Of a stretch of 64,000 bases of DNA, positions 33,165 to 41,435 are shown in pieces. Each line of letters opens with the position of its first letter. Position 1 is the first letter of the stretch. The notes below the pieces were generated by a model. That model was not told the origin of the DNA. It worked only from the letters and a program-made list of their open reading frames with translations, and searched no databases. The DNA lies in contig CP117875.1 of assembly GCA_028736075.1 (NCBI GenBank), positions 2,914,001-2,978,000 of the forward strand. The letters are read 5' to 3'. A program made the translations under genes and the position numbers. Origin of the DNA: Chryseobacterium sp. KACC 21268. GTDB taxonomy: Bacteria > Bacteroidota > Bacteroidia > Flavobacteriales > Weeksellaceae.

Positions 33165-34652
33165 TTATTGTTTGATCAATTTCTGGAGTTTGGATTTTCC
33201 GTTGACGAATTTAATATTCAGAAGATAAATTCCTTTAGTTAGCTGAGAAACATTAATATTTGAATTTTTTGTTTCTGAAATTTTCTTTCCGGATAGATCT
33301 AGGATTTCAACAGATGAAATTTCTTTTTTACTGCTTATGTTGAGAAGATCTTTAATAGGATTTGGAAATATTTTTACCTCATTAATAGACAGACTATTTT
33401 CGTTTGTTGCCAAGTTTGCGTGATTAAAGATATAGGCAGAACCAGCATCCTGTATTTCATTCTCTTCGTTGCTGTCCAAGTCATCTCTGGACGCGCCGAC
33501 AATAATCTCATTTTCATTCATCGCAATGCTCCAACCATAAGAATCTTGGACCACATCATTTTGTGGCGTCAGTTCCTGATCAAACTCCCAGTTATTTTGA
33601 ACATTCTTTTTATAAACAAAAGTTTTTCCCGGTTCGGCACCGTACAAATGCGGACTGGCTATCAAAAGCTTGTCATTTTTCATTTCACACATCCATCCAA
33701 AATAAGTATGTTCTGAAGATTGATAACTTGCAATTTTTTGAGATTCTTCCCAATAACCAGTTTCATTAAGCTTAAAAATATAAGCCATTGATGGATTCCC
33801 AGTATTGCTCTCTGTGTAGGCGCCAACAACCAATTCCTGATCATAGATGCTGATTGAGTTTCCGAAATAAGAATTTTCAAAATCATCTGACGATGCCAGA
33901 CTTTGATGAAAGATCCACTGTCCGGAATCGTTTTTTTTATAAATGTAAATTTTGCCCGCGCTGTTATTTTCGCCACTTGCTCCAACTGCAAGATAACCGT
34001 CATAAAAACTGACACCGATTCCGAAATTCCCAAAATCAACGCCTGCAGGAGATTCTATCCTTTGTATTTCCGACCAATTATCATTATTTTTTTCAAAGAT
34101 ATAGACTACACCTTTCCAAGAATCTACGCCAGGTGCACCAGCAACAATCGTATTTCCAGACACAGCGAGAGAAGTTGGATTAACGGCCAACAAAGCATCG
34201 TTGCTAAAATCTGAGGCCAGCAATTTTTTCTTGAAGATCCATTGATTATTGGAATTTGGTTCATAGATATACAATCCCCCTGCCCTTGCAACACCTTCAA
34301 TATCAGCCCTTCCTGCTGAAACCACCATAAAATCACTTCCTAATTTTATACTTCCTCCAAACTCAGCCATTTCAAAACCATCAGGTGCATTGATTTTTTG
34401 ATGAAATCCCCAGCTCTCTCCGTTTTTCTGATAAATGTAAACCGCACCTTTCGCAACCTCTTCTCTCGAAGCACCAACGGCGAAATATTGATTGTTGATT
34501 GCAACAGCGGTTCCAAACTCAGCTCGGCTTTCTCTCGTTGAAGCCGTCAATTTTGCCGATTGCTGAAATTGTCCGAAAATAAGTGAAAAACAAAATAGTT
34601 GTCCTAATAAGGTTGATTTTGCAAACATTTTCAAAAATAGATACTTTTTCAT
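33165..34652 (-). CDS. Secreted FG-GAP-repeat protein with T9SS type A sorting domain
   Basis: The 495-residue protein has a signal peptide ending SLIFGQ (about residue 28). At least seven FG-GAP-like repeats follow, of the type FGTAVAINNQYFAVGASREEVAKGAVYIYQK, which build an integrin-alpha-like propeller on the cell surface. The last 70 residues are a T9SS sorting domain with IFPNPIKDLLNIS and LTKGIYLLNIKFVNGKSKLQKLIKQ. It is a surface or extracellular protein, probably adhesive. It has its own terminator and the same tandem GTGACA site as the BNR gene, 60 nt upstream. Confidence 0.85.
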   Translation of the reverse strand: MKKYLFLKMFAKSTLLGQLFCFSLIFGQFQQSAKLTASTRESRAEFGTAVAINNQYFAVGASREEVAKGAVYIYQKNGESWGFHQKINAPDGFEMAEFGGSIKLGSDFMVVSAGRADIEGVARAGGLYIYEPNSNNQWIFKKKLLASDFSNDALLAVNPTSLAVSGNTIVAGAPGVDSWKGVVYIFEKNNDNWSEIQRIESPAGVDFGNFGIGVSFYDGYLAVGASGENNSAGKIYIYKKNDSGQWIFHQSLASSDDFENSYFGNSISIYDQELVVGAYTESNTGNPSMAYIFKLNETGYWEESQKIASYQSSEHTYFGWMCEMKNDKLLIASPHLYGAEPGKTFVYKKNVQNNWEFDQELTPQNDVVQDSYGWSIAMNENEIIVGASRDDLDSNEENEIQDAGSAYIFNHANLATNENSLSINEVKIFPNPIKDLLNISSKKEISSVEILDLSGKKISETKNSNINVSQLTKGIYLLNIKFVNGKSKLQKLIKQ

Positions 34653-34712
34653 ATATAAATTTTTTATTGGGTGAATTTATATAATGATAAGTTAAACGAC
34701 ATTGTACAAGGC

Positions 34713-34728
34713 GTGACATTGCGTGACA
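34713..34728 (-). promoter_or_regulatory. Tandem GTGACA direct repeat upstream of FG-GAP gene
   Basis: GCGTGACATTGCGTGACATT contains GTGACA at 34713-34718 and 34723-34728, again 10 nt apart. It lies 60 nt before the FG-GAP start, compared with 61 nt at the BNR gene. Confidence 0.6.
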
Positions 34729-34730
34729 TT

Positions 34731-35287
34731 AGAACTTATTTCAAGAAAAAACACGGATTTCAATCTCTAAAATGCTTTAGTCTTAAAAAATGAACACTAC
34801 AATTCAATTCTTGATGACCTTCTGGTTTCGCCTCCCTAAAATTCATAGAATTTACAAGGGAACAATTTTCCAAAAATGAAAAAACGGAGGAATACTTAAT
34901 TGAAATTCCTAAAAAATAAGTAGGATAAGTTGATATTGAGATCCAAGAAAAAAATGACGATGGCCACTTCACGACGGCAGAATACCAATTGGAAGATGAT
35001 ATCAATAACATTACAGTCAAAATGAAACAACCTGTTGATATCAGGGTGAATTTTTAGGAATTGAGGGATGAGCCGTCCTAATGGAAACTGATCTAAAATA
35101 TTAAACTACCTAACCACTTGGCAGAGGTAGTTTTATAACTAGATGCAAAGGGCGAACTATTGTAATCTTGACCAAGGCGCAACTAGATGAAAGGCCAGAT
35201 CAATACACCCTGTCCAAAGCATAATCCGGATTGTCCACTTGCTGTATTCCGGCTATGTAAATATCTCAGCAGAGTTGGTTGTTTTGA
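34731..35287. other. Degraded coding DNA, no intact gene
   Basis: The plus strand contains a short readable block, VDIEIQEKNDDGHFTTAEYQLEDDINNITVKMKQPVDIRVNF then a stop (about 34931-35056), preceded by EEYLIEIPKK and two stops. This looks like the worn end of a gene, but I do not recognise it. The 35060-35287 part is stop-rich in every frame. Confidence 0.4.
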
Positions 35288-35675
35288 TTGATCATGGAGA
35301 TAAGAATATATTTTCCAAAGATGGAAACAGAGATTTTATCCTACATAACCAGTAAGACAGGACAAGCAAGTCCCGGAAGTATTATACTGAATGCCACAAC
35401 GCCAACCTCTGTAAAAGTAGAATATTACAACGGCACCAGCTGGGTTGACCTTAGTGTACAGGGTACAGATGTCTTGTCTTTTCTAGGTACAACCTGCTGC
35501 AAGAGAAATACATAATGCAAGAGCAGTCATCGGAAGCGATACTACAAATGCCAATGGCATTTTGGTTCTGGAATCATCTTCCAAAGCAATGGTTCTACCA
35601 ATAGTCTCCTCACATTTGAACATCACAAATCTAGCACCAGGAATGATGGCCTTAATCAATAATGGAGGCAATAAA
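35288..35675 (+). pseudogene. Frameshifted fragment of a Chryseobacterium-type surface protein
   Basis: Two overlapping frames together read as one protein. The first gives SIILNATTPTSVKVEYYNGTSWVDLSVQGTDVLSF; after a shift near 35,480 the second gives VQPAAREIHNARAVIGSDTTNANGILVLESSSKAMVLPIVSSHLNITNLAPGMMALINNGG. The second block (VLESxxKAMVLP..., APGMM) is typical of flavobacterial surface proteins with a Thr/Ser-rich ending. The frame break and the missing ends mark it as a pseudogene. It runs without a stop into the integrase-like sequence. Confidence 0.6.
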
Positions 35676-36062
35676 ACAGAACTGGCTAAGAGATTAATTT
35701 CGAAATATGAGGATACAATTTATTACCCTATCCCCAGAATATCCTCACAAAAATTAAATGAAGCGATTCAAAAGTGTTGTGAAGAAATTGGTCTTACCGA
35801 GGAAGTTCAGTTAACACGTTATTGCGGCTCAAAAAGATTTGACGAAACATTTAGAAAATGTGATATAATTACAAGTCACACTGGAAGGAAAACTTTTATC
35901 ACTAGTAGCTTGTTCTTAGATATTCCCGAGCGGATTGTTAAAGCACAGACCAACTCCAAGGACGAGAAAAGTTTTAGGAGGTATGTCAAAATCTCAGAGC
36001 AACATCATAAGCGGGAGCTTTATAAATGGAATGTATTAGCGGTAGATGACAATAAAAATTAA
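35676..36062 (+). pseudogene. C-terminal fragment of a phage-type (tyrosine) integrase
   Basis: Within the ORF at 35562-36062, residues from about 40 on read as an integrase tail: KLISKY...YPIPRISSQKLNEAIQKCCEEIGL, then ITSHTGRKTFITSSLFLDIP with the H-x-x-R pair, and SFRRYVKISEQH with the active-site tyrosine region. The N-terminal half with the first Arg and the DNA-binding domain is missing, replaced by surface-protein sequence. It is a dead recombinase joined to another gene by a deletion or recombination event. Confidence 0.75.
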
Positions 36063-36768
36063 AACATTTTCAAAATATTAAAATGGACACTATAAAACAA
36101 ATGGAAAAATGATATCACAAATATTCTAGATAGATATTTTCAACCTTTTCCATAATGGCCACAGTCAGACAAACCAAGTAAATAAAAGTCATCATTAAAC
36201 TATTCTATGTCTTAATGTGAATTTTGAATCTAATAAAGATAGGAAAATGGATAAATTCATCAAAGACGGTTTACAGTCAAAGTCTGAAAAAGAACTGCAA
36301 ATTGAGGTATCAAATGAAGATATCCTATCCCCCTACTATTTCCCACTACCTGAAGATCAAATGCGTCAACGGGAAGTTGCAGCCACCTTCTGAAACGTTT
36401 TTAGAAAGAATTTTTCTAAAAAATAATATTAGTAGAAATTACATAAAGTCTATACTAAAAATGTGTACCTGTAATTGACCCCAAAGGTGCAATTCTCGAA
36501 CACTTTTGTAGAGGATTTAGATAAATTAGCCAACCTTCTCAGTCTCTAAAACTATTATTTCCTAAAATGTTTTTAAAAATCAGTTATTGTTTTCATTTGC
36601 TTTAATTCTCTCAAAATGGTGGAGCTTAAATTATTTAGAGTTTTAAATAAGGACCGATAAATTCTAACCTTAAGCTTCGAGGATCACCAACCAAAAATTA
36701 AAAAAGCTGTTCCACAATTCTGATAGAAAATGAAACAGCAATTAAGAAAATAATAATGTGATTTGATT
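36063..36768. other. Stretch without a convincing gene; one small unassigned ORF
   Basis: Only short ORFs occur. One at 36247-36393 (plus strand, 48 codons) has clean codon use and a compact sequence, MDKFIKDGLQSKSEKELQ... ending LSPYYFPLPEDQMRQREVAATF. It could be the start of a decayed gene or a small orphan. I recognise no family, and no start signal sets it apart. The remainder is AT-rich and stop-rich. Confidence 0.35.
36706..36739 (-). terminator. Terminator of the GH5 gene
   Basis: On the minus strand GCTGTTTC pairs with GGAACAGC (8 bp with one G-T pair) and is followed by TTTTTTAATTTTT. It lies 30 nt past the GH5 stop. Confidence 0.65.
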
Positions 36769-37899
36769 TTATTCTAACATATACGGTACTATATTATTTA
36801 CGAAAGATGTACCGTTTGCATTGATGAGTGCAAACCAACCTCTGTCATCCCATACACTGTATGACATAGACTGAGCCAGGGTTGTTCTTGCCATTGTACG
36901 GTAATAATTTCTGACAAGATCGGTATTTCTCTCCGCAGCATTGCTACTTCTTCCTACTCCGAATTCGCCGTAATGAACCGGCACATTCAATTTTATCGAA
37001 TGTGCTTTCACATTTTGAATGCCTGTCTCAAAACTGGCAGTTCCAGGAAAAGCAGCATTGCTTCCGGTCTCTCCGCAGAATGCCCAAGGAGAATACGTGT
37101 GAACCTGTATGGATATATAGTCATCATTGCCTCCACCTGGCAATGAAGATTTACTTGGATAGACGTTACTGATATATAGCGCATTTCCTTGACCGTTGGT
37201 GCCCACCATAATCAATCTTTTTTCATTATTACCACGTGTTGCGCGTATCGCGTCATATCCGATCTGATTAACTTTTCGAGTGTATTGTAAAGCCAATGCA
37301 TCTGTGGGTTCGGGAAACGGGCCATTTCCGTCTACTTCTCCCAAATTACCTTCCGGCTCATTTAGAACTTCAAAGATCAATTTTTGGGGATAATCTTTAA
37401 AATATGTAGCAATACCTGTCCATAGATTTCGGAACTTGCTATCATACACCTCGGATCCATCATAATGATCCTTAAGCCAAGACTCGTGATGGGTATTTAG
37501 AATAACGTATAGATCCTGAGACAGTGCATAATCTATCACTGCCTTTAGCTCCAAAAATCTTGGATGATCGACATTGATATTGCCATTGCTATCTGCAAGA
37601 GTAGATGTAAACCTATCCATCCAGGTCGTTGGTATTCTTATATGCTTCATTCCTGCGTTCTTGTACAGATCGATAACTGGTTTGACCGCTGCCAGGTTGG
37701 TCGGATGGATACCGTTCTCAAAGGTATTACCAAGATTAAAACCTGGTCCCATATCAGCAATCATCTTTTTAGCAGAAAAGGGATCCGGATTTTCCACTTG
37801 TCCTGATTCCCCATTAACAAACTCTACTTTGTCCTCGTGTGTGCAAGAGACTAAAAAGAATAGCATGCTTAATCTTAGTACTCTAAATATTTTTTTCAT
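36769..37899 (-). CDS. GH5 family endoglucanase-type glycoside hydrolase, lipoprotein
   Basis: A short hydrophobic leader ends in the lipobox LVSC at residue 19, so the enzyme is probably anchored at the outer membrane, facing out or the periplasm. The 350-residue TIM barrel shows GPGFNLGNTFENG, HIRIPTTW, NTHHESWL, the acid/base Glu in FEVLNEPEG (near residue 179), a conserved QVHTYSPWAFCG, and the nucleophile Glu in HYGEFGVG (near 311). This is a GH5 beta-glycanase; the substrate cannot be read from the motifs. It is the last gene of the minus-strand PUL arm, 13 nt after the GH2 gene. Confidence 0.88.
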   Translation of the reverse strand: MKKIFRVLRLSMLFFLVSCTHEDKVEFVNGESGQVENPDPFSAKKMIADMGPGFNLGNTFENGIHPTNLAAVKPVIDLYKNAGMKHIRIPTTWMDRFTSTLADSNGNINVDHPRFLELKAVIDYALSQDLYVILNTHHESWLKDHYDGSEVYDSKFRNLWTGIATYFKDYPQKLIFEVLNEPEGNLGEVDGNGPFPEPTDALALQYTRKVNQIGYDAIRATRGNNEKRLIMVGTNGQGNALYISNVYPSKSSLPGGGNDDYISIQVHTYSPWAFCGETGSNAAFPGTASFETGIQNVKAHSIKLNVPVHYGEFGVGRSSNAAERNTDLVRNYYRTMARTTLAQSMSYSVWDDRGWFALINANGTSFVNNIVPYMLE

Positions 37900-37912
37900 A
37901 TAGAATGAGGTT

Positions 37913-39745
37913 TTATTTATTATTTAATGATTTACTTTTATAATAATTCTGAAGCGTATAAAAAGCTTTCTTTTTGACCCCAGTTTCCGAAATAAGACCT
38001 TTTCTGTTCCAGAAATTCTGATAAATTGGATTTTGACGTCTCGGTGATTTGAAATCGACGAGGATCCAGGGGGTCATTCCCCGCAGTCCATCTATTTTTT
38101 CAAGCATTTCCAGTTGTTTTTCATAGAACAACTGCTGATGCTCCTCACTCCAGACGGTGTCCTCATCTGCGTGATATCCAGCTAATGCATCGGCTCCAAA
38201 TTCAGAGATCACCACTGGTTTGTTGAATTTTATCTCCCATTTATATTTTGGCAATTCTTTTGGCTCAGACCAGTACCAGCCTCCATATTCATTAAAACTG
38301 GCAAGATCCAGCTTTTCACCTAAAGGGTCTTCGACCGTTACGTCATAGCCATTACGTTCAATTTCCAGTGCGGCTGCAACAAGTCTTGTCTCGTCTAAGC
38401 TGCGAACTTTGTCGATTAATTTTCCCATAAAAACATTACGTTCCTTACTGATAGGCGTCTCATTCCCTACGGACCAAATAATCACTGAAGCTCTGTTTTT
38501 ATCTCTTTCGATTCCTACGGTCAACTGATCTTCTGCGTTTTTGTAAGTATCAGCATTGCTCCATGAGATAGTCCAGTAAACAGGAACTTCTGCCCAAACC
38601 AATAATCCAATCTCATCTGCAAGACGCAGCATCGTTTCGTTGTGTGTGTAATGTGCCAAGCGGATATAATTGCAACCCAACTGCTTCGCCCATCCAAGTA
38701 TCATCCGCATATCACCTTCCGACCGCAAACGTCCACCGACCAAAGGATTTTCATCATGCACAGAAATACCTTTCAAAAACAAAGATTGATTATTCAGCAA
38801 AATATCTTTTCCAACTGTTTTGATTGTTCTAAAACCAATTTTATCATTAATTTTATCTGATTTTGAACTGATCTTGACATCGTATAGCTTAGGATTTTCC
38901 GGCGACCAATAAGCAATATTTTTTGTAGGAATTATAATTTTCGCATAACCATCTGCATCAGTTTCAATGGTGGTCTTTATCTTCAGTTCAGCAATTTCTA
39001 TGATCAGTTTCTCTTTGCCTGTATTGCCACTTAATTTTACAAAACCTTCTAATTTAGTAGCATCATTTTTAGCCAACTGCACTTTATAATCTTCTATGTA
39101 TGATTTTGGTGTGCTTATTAATAAAACATCACGTGTGATTCCGCCATAGTTCCACCAATCTGTGTTAATGGTTGGCACCTCATCTTTTTTGCGTATGTTA
39201 TCGACCATCACCACTACATAGTTATTGCCCTTTTTTAATTTCGACGTCACATCAAATTGAAATGGCGTAAACCCGCCTTTGTGTGTGCCTACCTTTTCGC
39301 CATTCAGATAAACGTGACTTTCATAATTCACCGCTGCGAAATATAAATAGTAACTCTTGTTGGCTTGTGGATCTGCAACAAAATCTCTTTTGTACCAAAC
39401 AGTACCTTCATAAAACAGAAGTTTTTGATCTTGAGAGTTCCAATCACCAGGAACTTGCAGAGAAGGCTCAAAATCAAAATTGTATTCGACTCTTGTTTTT
39501 TTGTCCGGGGATGTAATATTATCATAAAAACCTCCCTTTCCAGATTTACTTTGATCGAAAGGTTTTTGTCTGTAATCCAAGTAGCCCATCTGGTATGGAT
39601 CTATAATATACTTCCAAGAACCATTCAAATTGATATGATCTCTGGCAAAAGCGTGCTGAATCGTTTTTTGTCCCATAATCGATATGCAAAATGAATTTAA
39701 AATAAAGACTGTCAACAGCAACTGGATAATATTTTTTTTAAACAT
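37913..39745 (-). CDS. GH2 family enzyme, beta-glucuronidase/beta-galactosidase type
   Basis: The 610-residue protein has a signal peptide (residues 1-27, ending IMGQ) and the GH2 layout: jelly-roll N-terminal domain (ESHVYLNGEKVGTHKGGFTPFQFDVT), Ig-like middle domain, and a TIM barrel. The acid/base Glu lies in SVIIWSVGNETP (near residue 427) and the nucleophile in VISEFGADALAG (near 513), with NYIRLAHYTHNETMLRLAD between. These sequences are closer to the short beta-glucuronidase/UidA-like branch than to five-domain LacZ. Release of glucuronate would feed the UxuA route of this locus. It lies between susD and GH5 in the same operon. Confidence 0.85.
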   Translation of the reverse strand: MFKKNIIQLLLTVFILNSFCISIMGQKTIQHAFARDHINLNGSWKYIIDPYQMGYLDYRQKPFDQSKSGKGGFYDNITSPDKKTRVEYNFDFEPSLQVPGDWNSQDQKLLFYEGTVWYKRDFVADPQANKSYYLYFAAVNYESHVYLNGEKVGTHKGGFTPFQFDVTSKLKKGNNYVVVMVDNIRKKDEVPTINTDWWNYGGITRDVLLISTPKSYIEDYKVQLAKNDATKLEGFVKLSGNTGKEKLIIEIAELKIKTTIETDADGYAKIIIPTKNIAYWSPENPKLYDVKISSKSDKINDKIGFRTIKTVGKDILLNNQSLFLKGISVHDENPLVGGRLRSEGDMRMILGWAKQLGCNYIRLAHYTHNETMLRLADEIGLLVWAEVPVYWTISWSNADTYKNAEDQLTVGIERDKNRASVIIWSVGNETPISKERNVFMGKLIDKVRSLDETRLVAAALEIERNGYDVTVEDPLGEKLDLASFNEYGGWYWSEPKELPKYKWEIKFNKPVVISEFGADALAGYHADEDTVWSEEHQQLFYEKQLEMLEKIDGLRGMTPWILVDFKSPRRQNPIYQNFWNRKGLISETGVKKKAFYTLQNYYKSKSLNNK

Positions 39746-39787
39746 AAAATTTAGATTAATGATTGATTCAAATATTAAGTTATGATC

Positions 39788-41401
39788 CTAATATCCGATA
39801 TTAAATTGTGAAGCTGCAGCACCCATAATGTCGATCTGACTTTGGGGAACCGGGCAATTGACATACTGCGCTCTCCACGGGGTAAGACTATTTACAGCGT
39901 CGGAGGCTTCTGAGCTTGTGTTATCACCATTTCTGTAGTGTAGAGTAATTCTTTCACCCAGAATTCCTAATCGTTTCAGCAGAAACCAACGTTCATTTTC
40001 AAAAGCCAATTCCCTTGCTGATTCTTCAAGATAGGTTTCCTGCGTCCAGCTTGTAAAATCAAATGATGATAATGCATTAGGATTGAGACCATAACCTCTT
40101 CTGCGAACTTTATTAATGTATGATAAAGCTAATGCATCATTTCCAAGATTATGATGCGCTTCCGACGCCAGAAGCAGTGTTTCTGCATATCGGTAATACA
40201 TATAATTTTTAAAACTGTTTTCTGTCCCAACCAGCTTTGTTTGAAAGTCTGCATATTTTTTAAGGCTCCAGTGGTACCTTCTGTAATTATCCTCCGGCTG
40301 CGTAATAGGCTGTCCAAAGCGTGGGTGAGCAGGATTATTAACAATATAAGCAGTATAATTATCTGGCCAGTAATAAGTTGAAAACCGCTTGTCATTGGTC
40401 TTGTCATAAAGGGATTTTAAATAATTATTAGGATAAAACCAACCTAACGATTGCCCACCGTAATTAACATCTAAAACCATCTCATTTCCAGCACTACCCG
40501 AAGCTCCAGACTGTTTTTCATAAATTCTTTGGGTAAAAACACTTCCCAGCCAAAATCCACCACCTCCTGCAAGATCATCCCCTTGTCCGAGACTTTGGTT
40601 GCGCTGGTAAACAAACAGCGCTTCTTTATGGTTGACATCAGCTCCGAAAACCTGATTAATATCTACCAAATCGTGGGTGGGGTTGACAATAATTGCATCA
40701 AATTCTTCGGCAGCTTTCTGCCAGTCTTTGCGCCACATAGCCGCTTTACCACGCAGATGTCTCGCAACTCCTTGACCATATCTGCCCGTTGGCACCTGCC
40801 AATCCAAGTTTGCAACAGCATAATCCAGGTCTTGATTAATAACCCCGAAAATCTCTTCTTCTGTAGCTGCTTTGTAAATTACTGCATCATCTATGTTCTG
40901 TGCGTTAGTGGCTACAGTATCCAATAAGATAGTGCCATACATTCTTATCAAATCCAGATAAAGCTCGCCTCTTATAACGCGCGCCTGTGCTACCAATTTC
41001 CTTTTAGCATTACTATCCATAGACACTGTACGTGCACTGCTGATAATTGCCGAAGCTCTATCTATAATTTTATAGGCATTGACCCATTTGTCCCTCGGGA
41101 AATTTTGAGGTGTGTGAGTAGTAGCTCCGTAGGGCGTAAACCACGTTCTGTGAAGGCCAAGATCTGTAGCGGCCATAAAAAACACATTCGCTTGCAGATT
41201 GCTATTATCTCCAGACGGCGCATTGTACTGTCTCATTCTGTTGTATAAGGCGTTGACGCCCACATCAAGACCTTCCGGTGTTGTATATATGTAATCTACA
41301 GAAACCTGATCTATAATCTCTTCCTCCAGGAAATCTTCACACGAGATGCAAATTGTTGCCAGAGATATGATAGAAATGAATAAACATTGTAATTTTTTCA
41401 T
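39788..41401 (-). CDS. susD: SusD/RagB-family glycan-binding lipoprotein
   Basis: SusD proteins form the lid on the SusC transporter. This 537-residue protein has a lipobox-ending signal (ICISCEDFLEEE, with the typical C-x-D-x-L-x-E start). TPR-like helices in the N-terminal half include YDLIRMYGTILL and HLRGKAAMWRKDWQKAAEEFDAII. The C-terminal SusD core has YYRYAETLLLASEAHHNLG and AFENERWFLLKRLGIL. It lies 34 nt after susC and starts the degradative part of the operon. The ligand is presumably the same polymer as that targeted by the GH2/GH5/GH3 set. Confidence 0.93.
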   Translation of the reverse strand: MKKLQCLFISIISLATICISCEDFLEEEIIDQVSVDYIYTTPEGLDVGVNALYNRMRQYNAPSGDNSNLQANVFFMAATDLGLHRTWFTPYGATTHTPQNFPRDKWVNAYKIIDRASAIISSARTVSMDSNAKRKLVAQARVIRGELYLDLIRMYGTILLDTVATNAQNIDDAVIYKAATEEEIFGVINQDLDYAVANLDWQVPTGRYGQGVARHLRGKAAMWRKDWQKAAEEFDAIIVNPTHDLVDINQVFGADVNHKEALFVYQRNQSLGQGDDLAGGGGFWLGSVFTQRIYEKQSGASGSAGNEMVLDVNYGGQSLGWFYPNNYLKSLYDKTNDKRFSTYYWPDNYTAYIVNNPAHPRFGQPITQPEDNYRRYHWSLKKYADFQTKLVGTENSFKNYMYYRYAETLLLASEAHHNLGNDALALSYINKVRRRGYGLNPNALSSFDFTSWTQETYLEESARELAFENERWFLLKRLGILGERITLHYRNGDNTSSEASDAVNSLTPWRAQYVNCPVPQSQIDIMGAAASQFNIGY

Positions 41402-41435
41402 AGTGTAATGACTTAAAATTTAAATATTATTTTTT

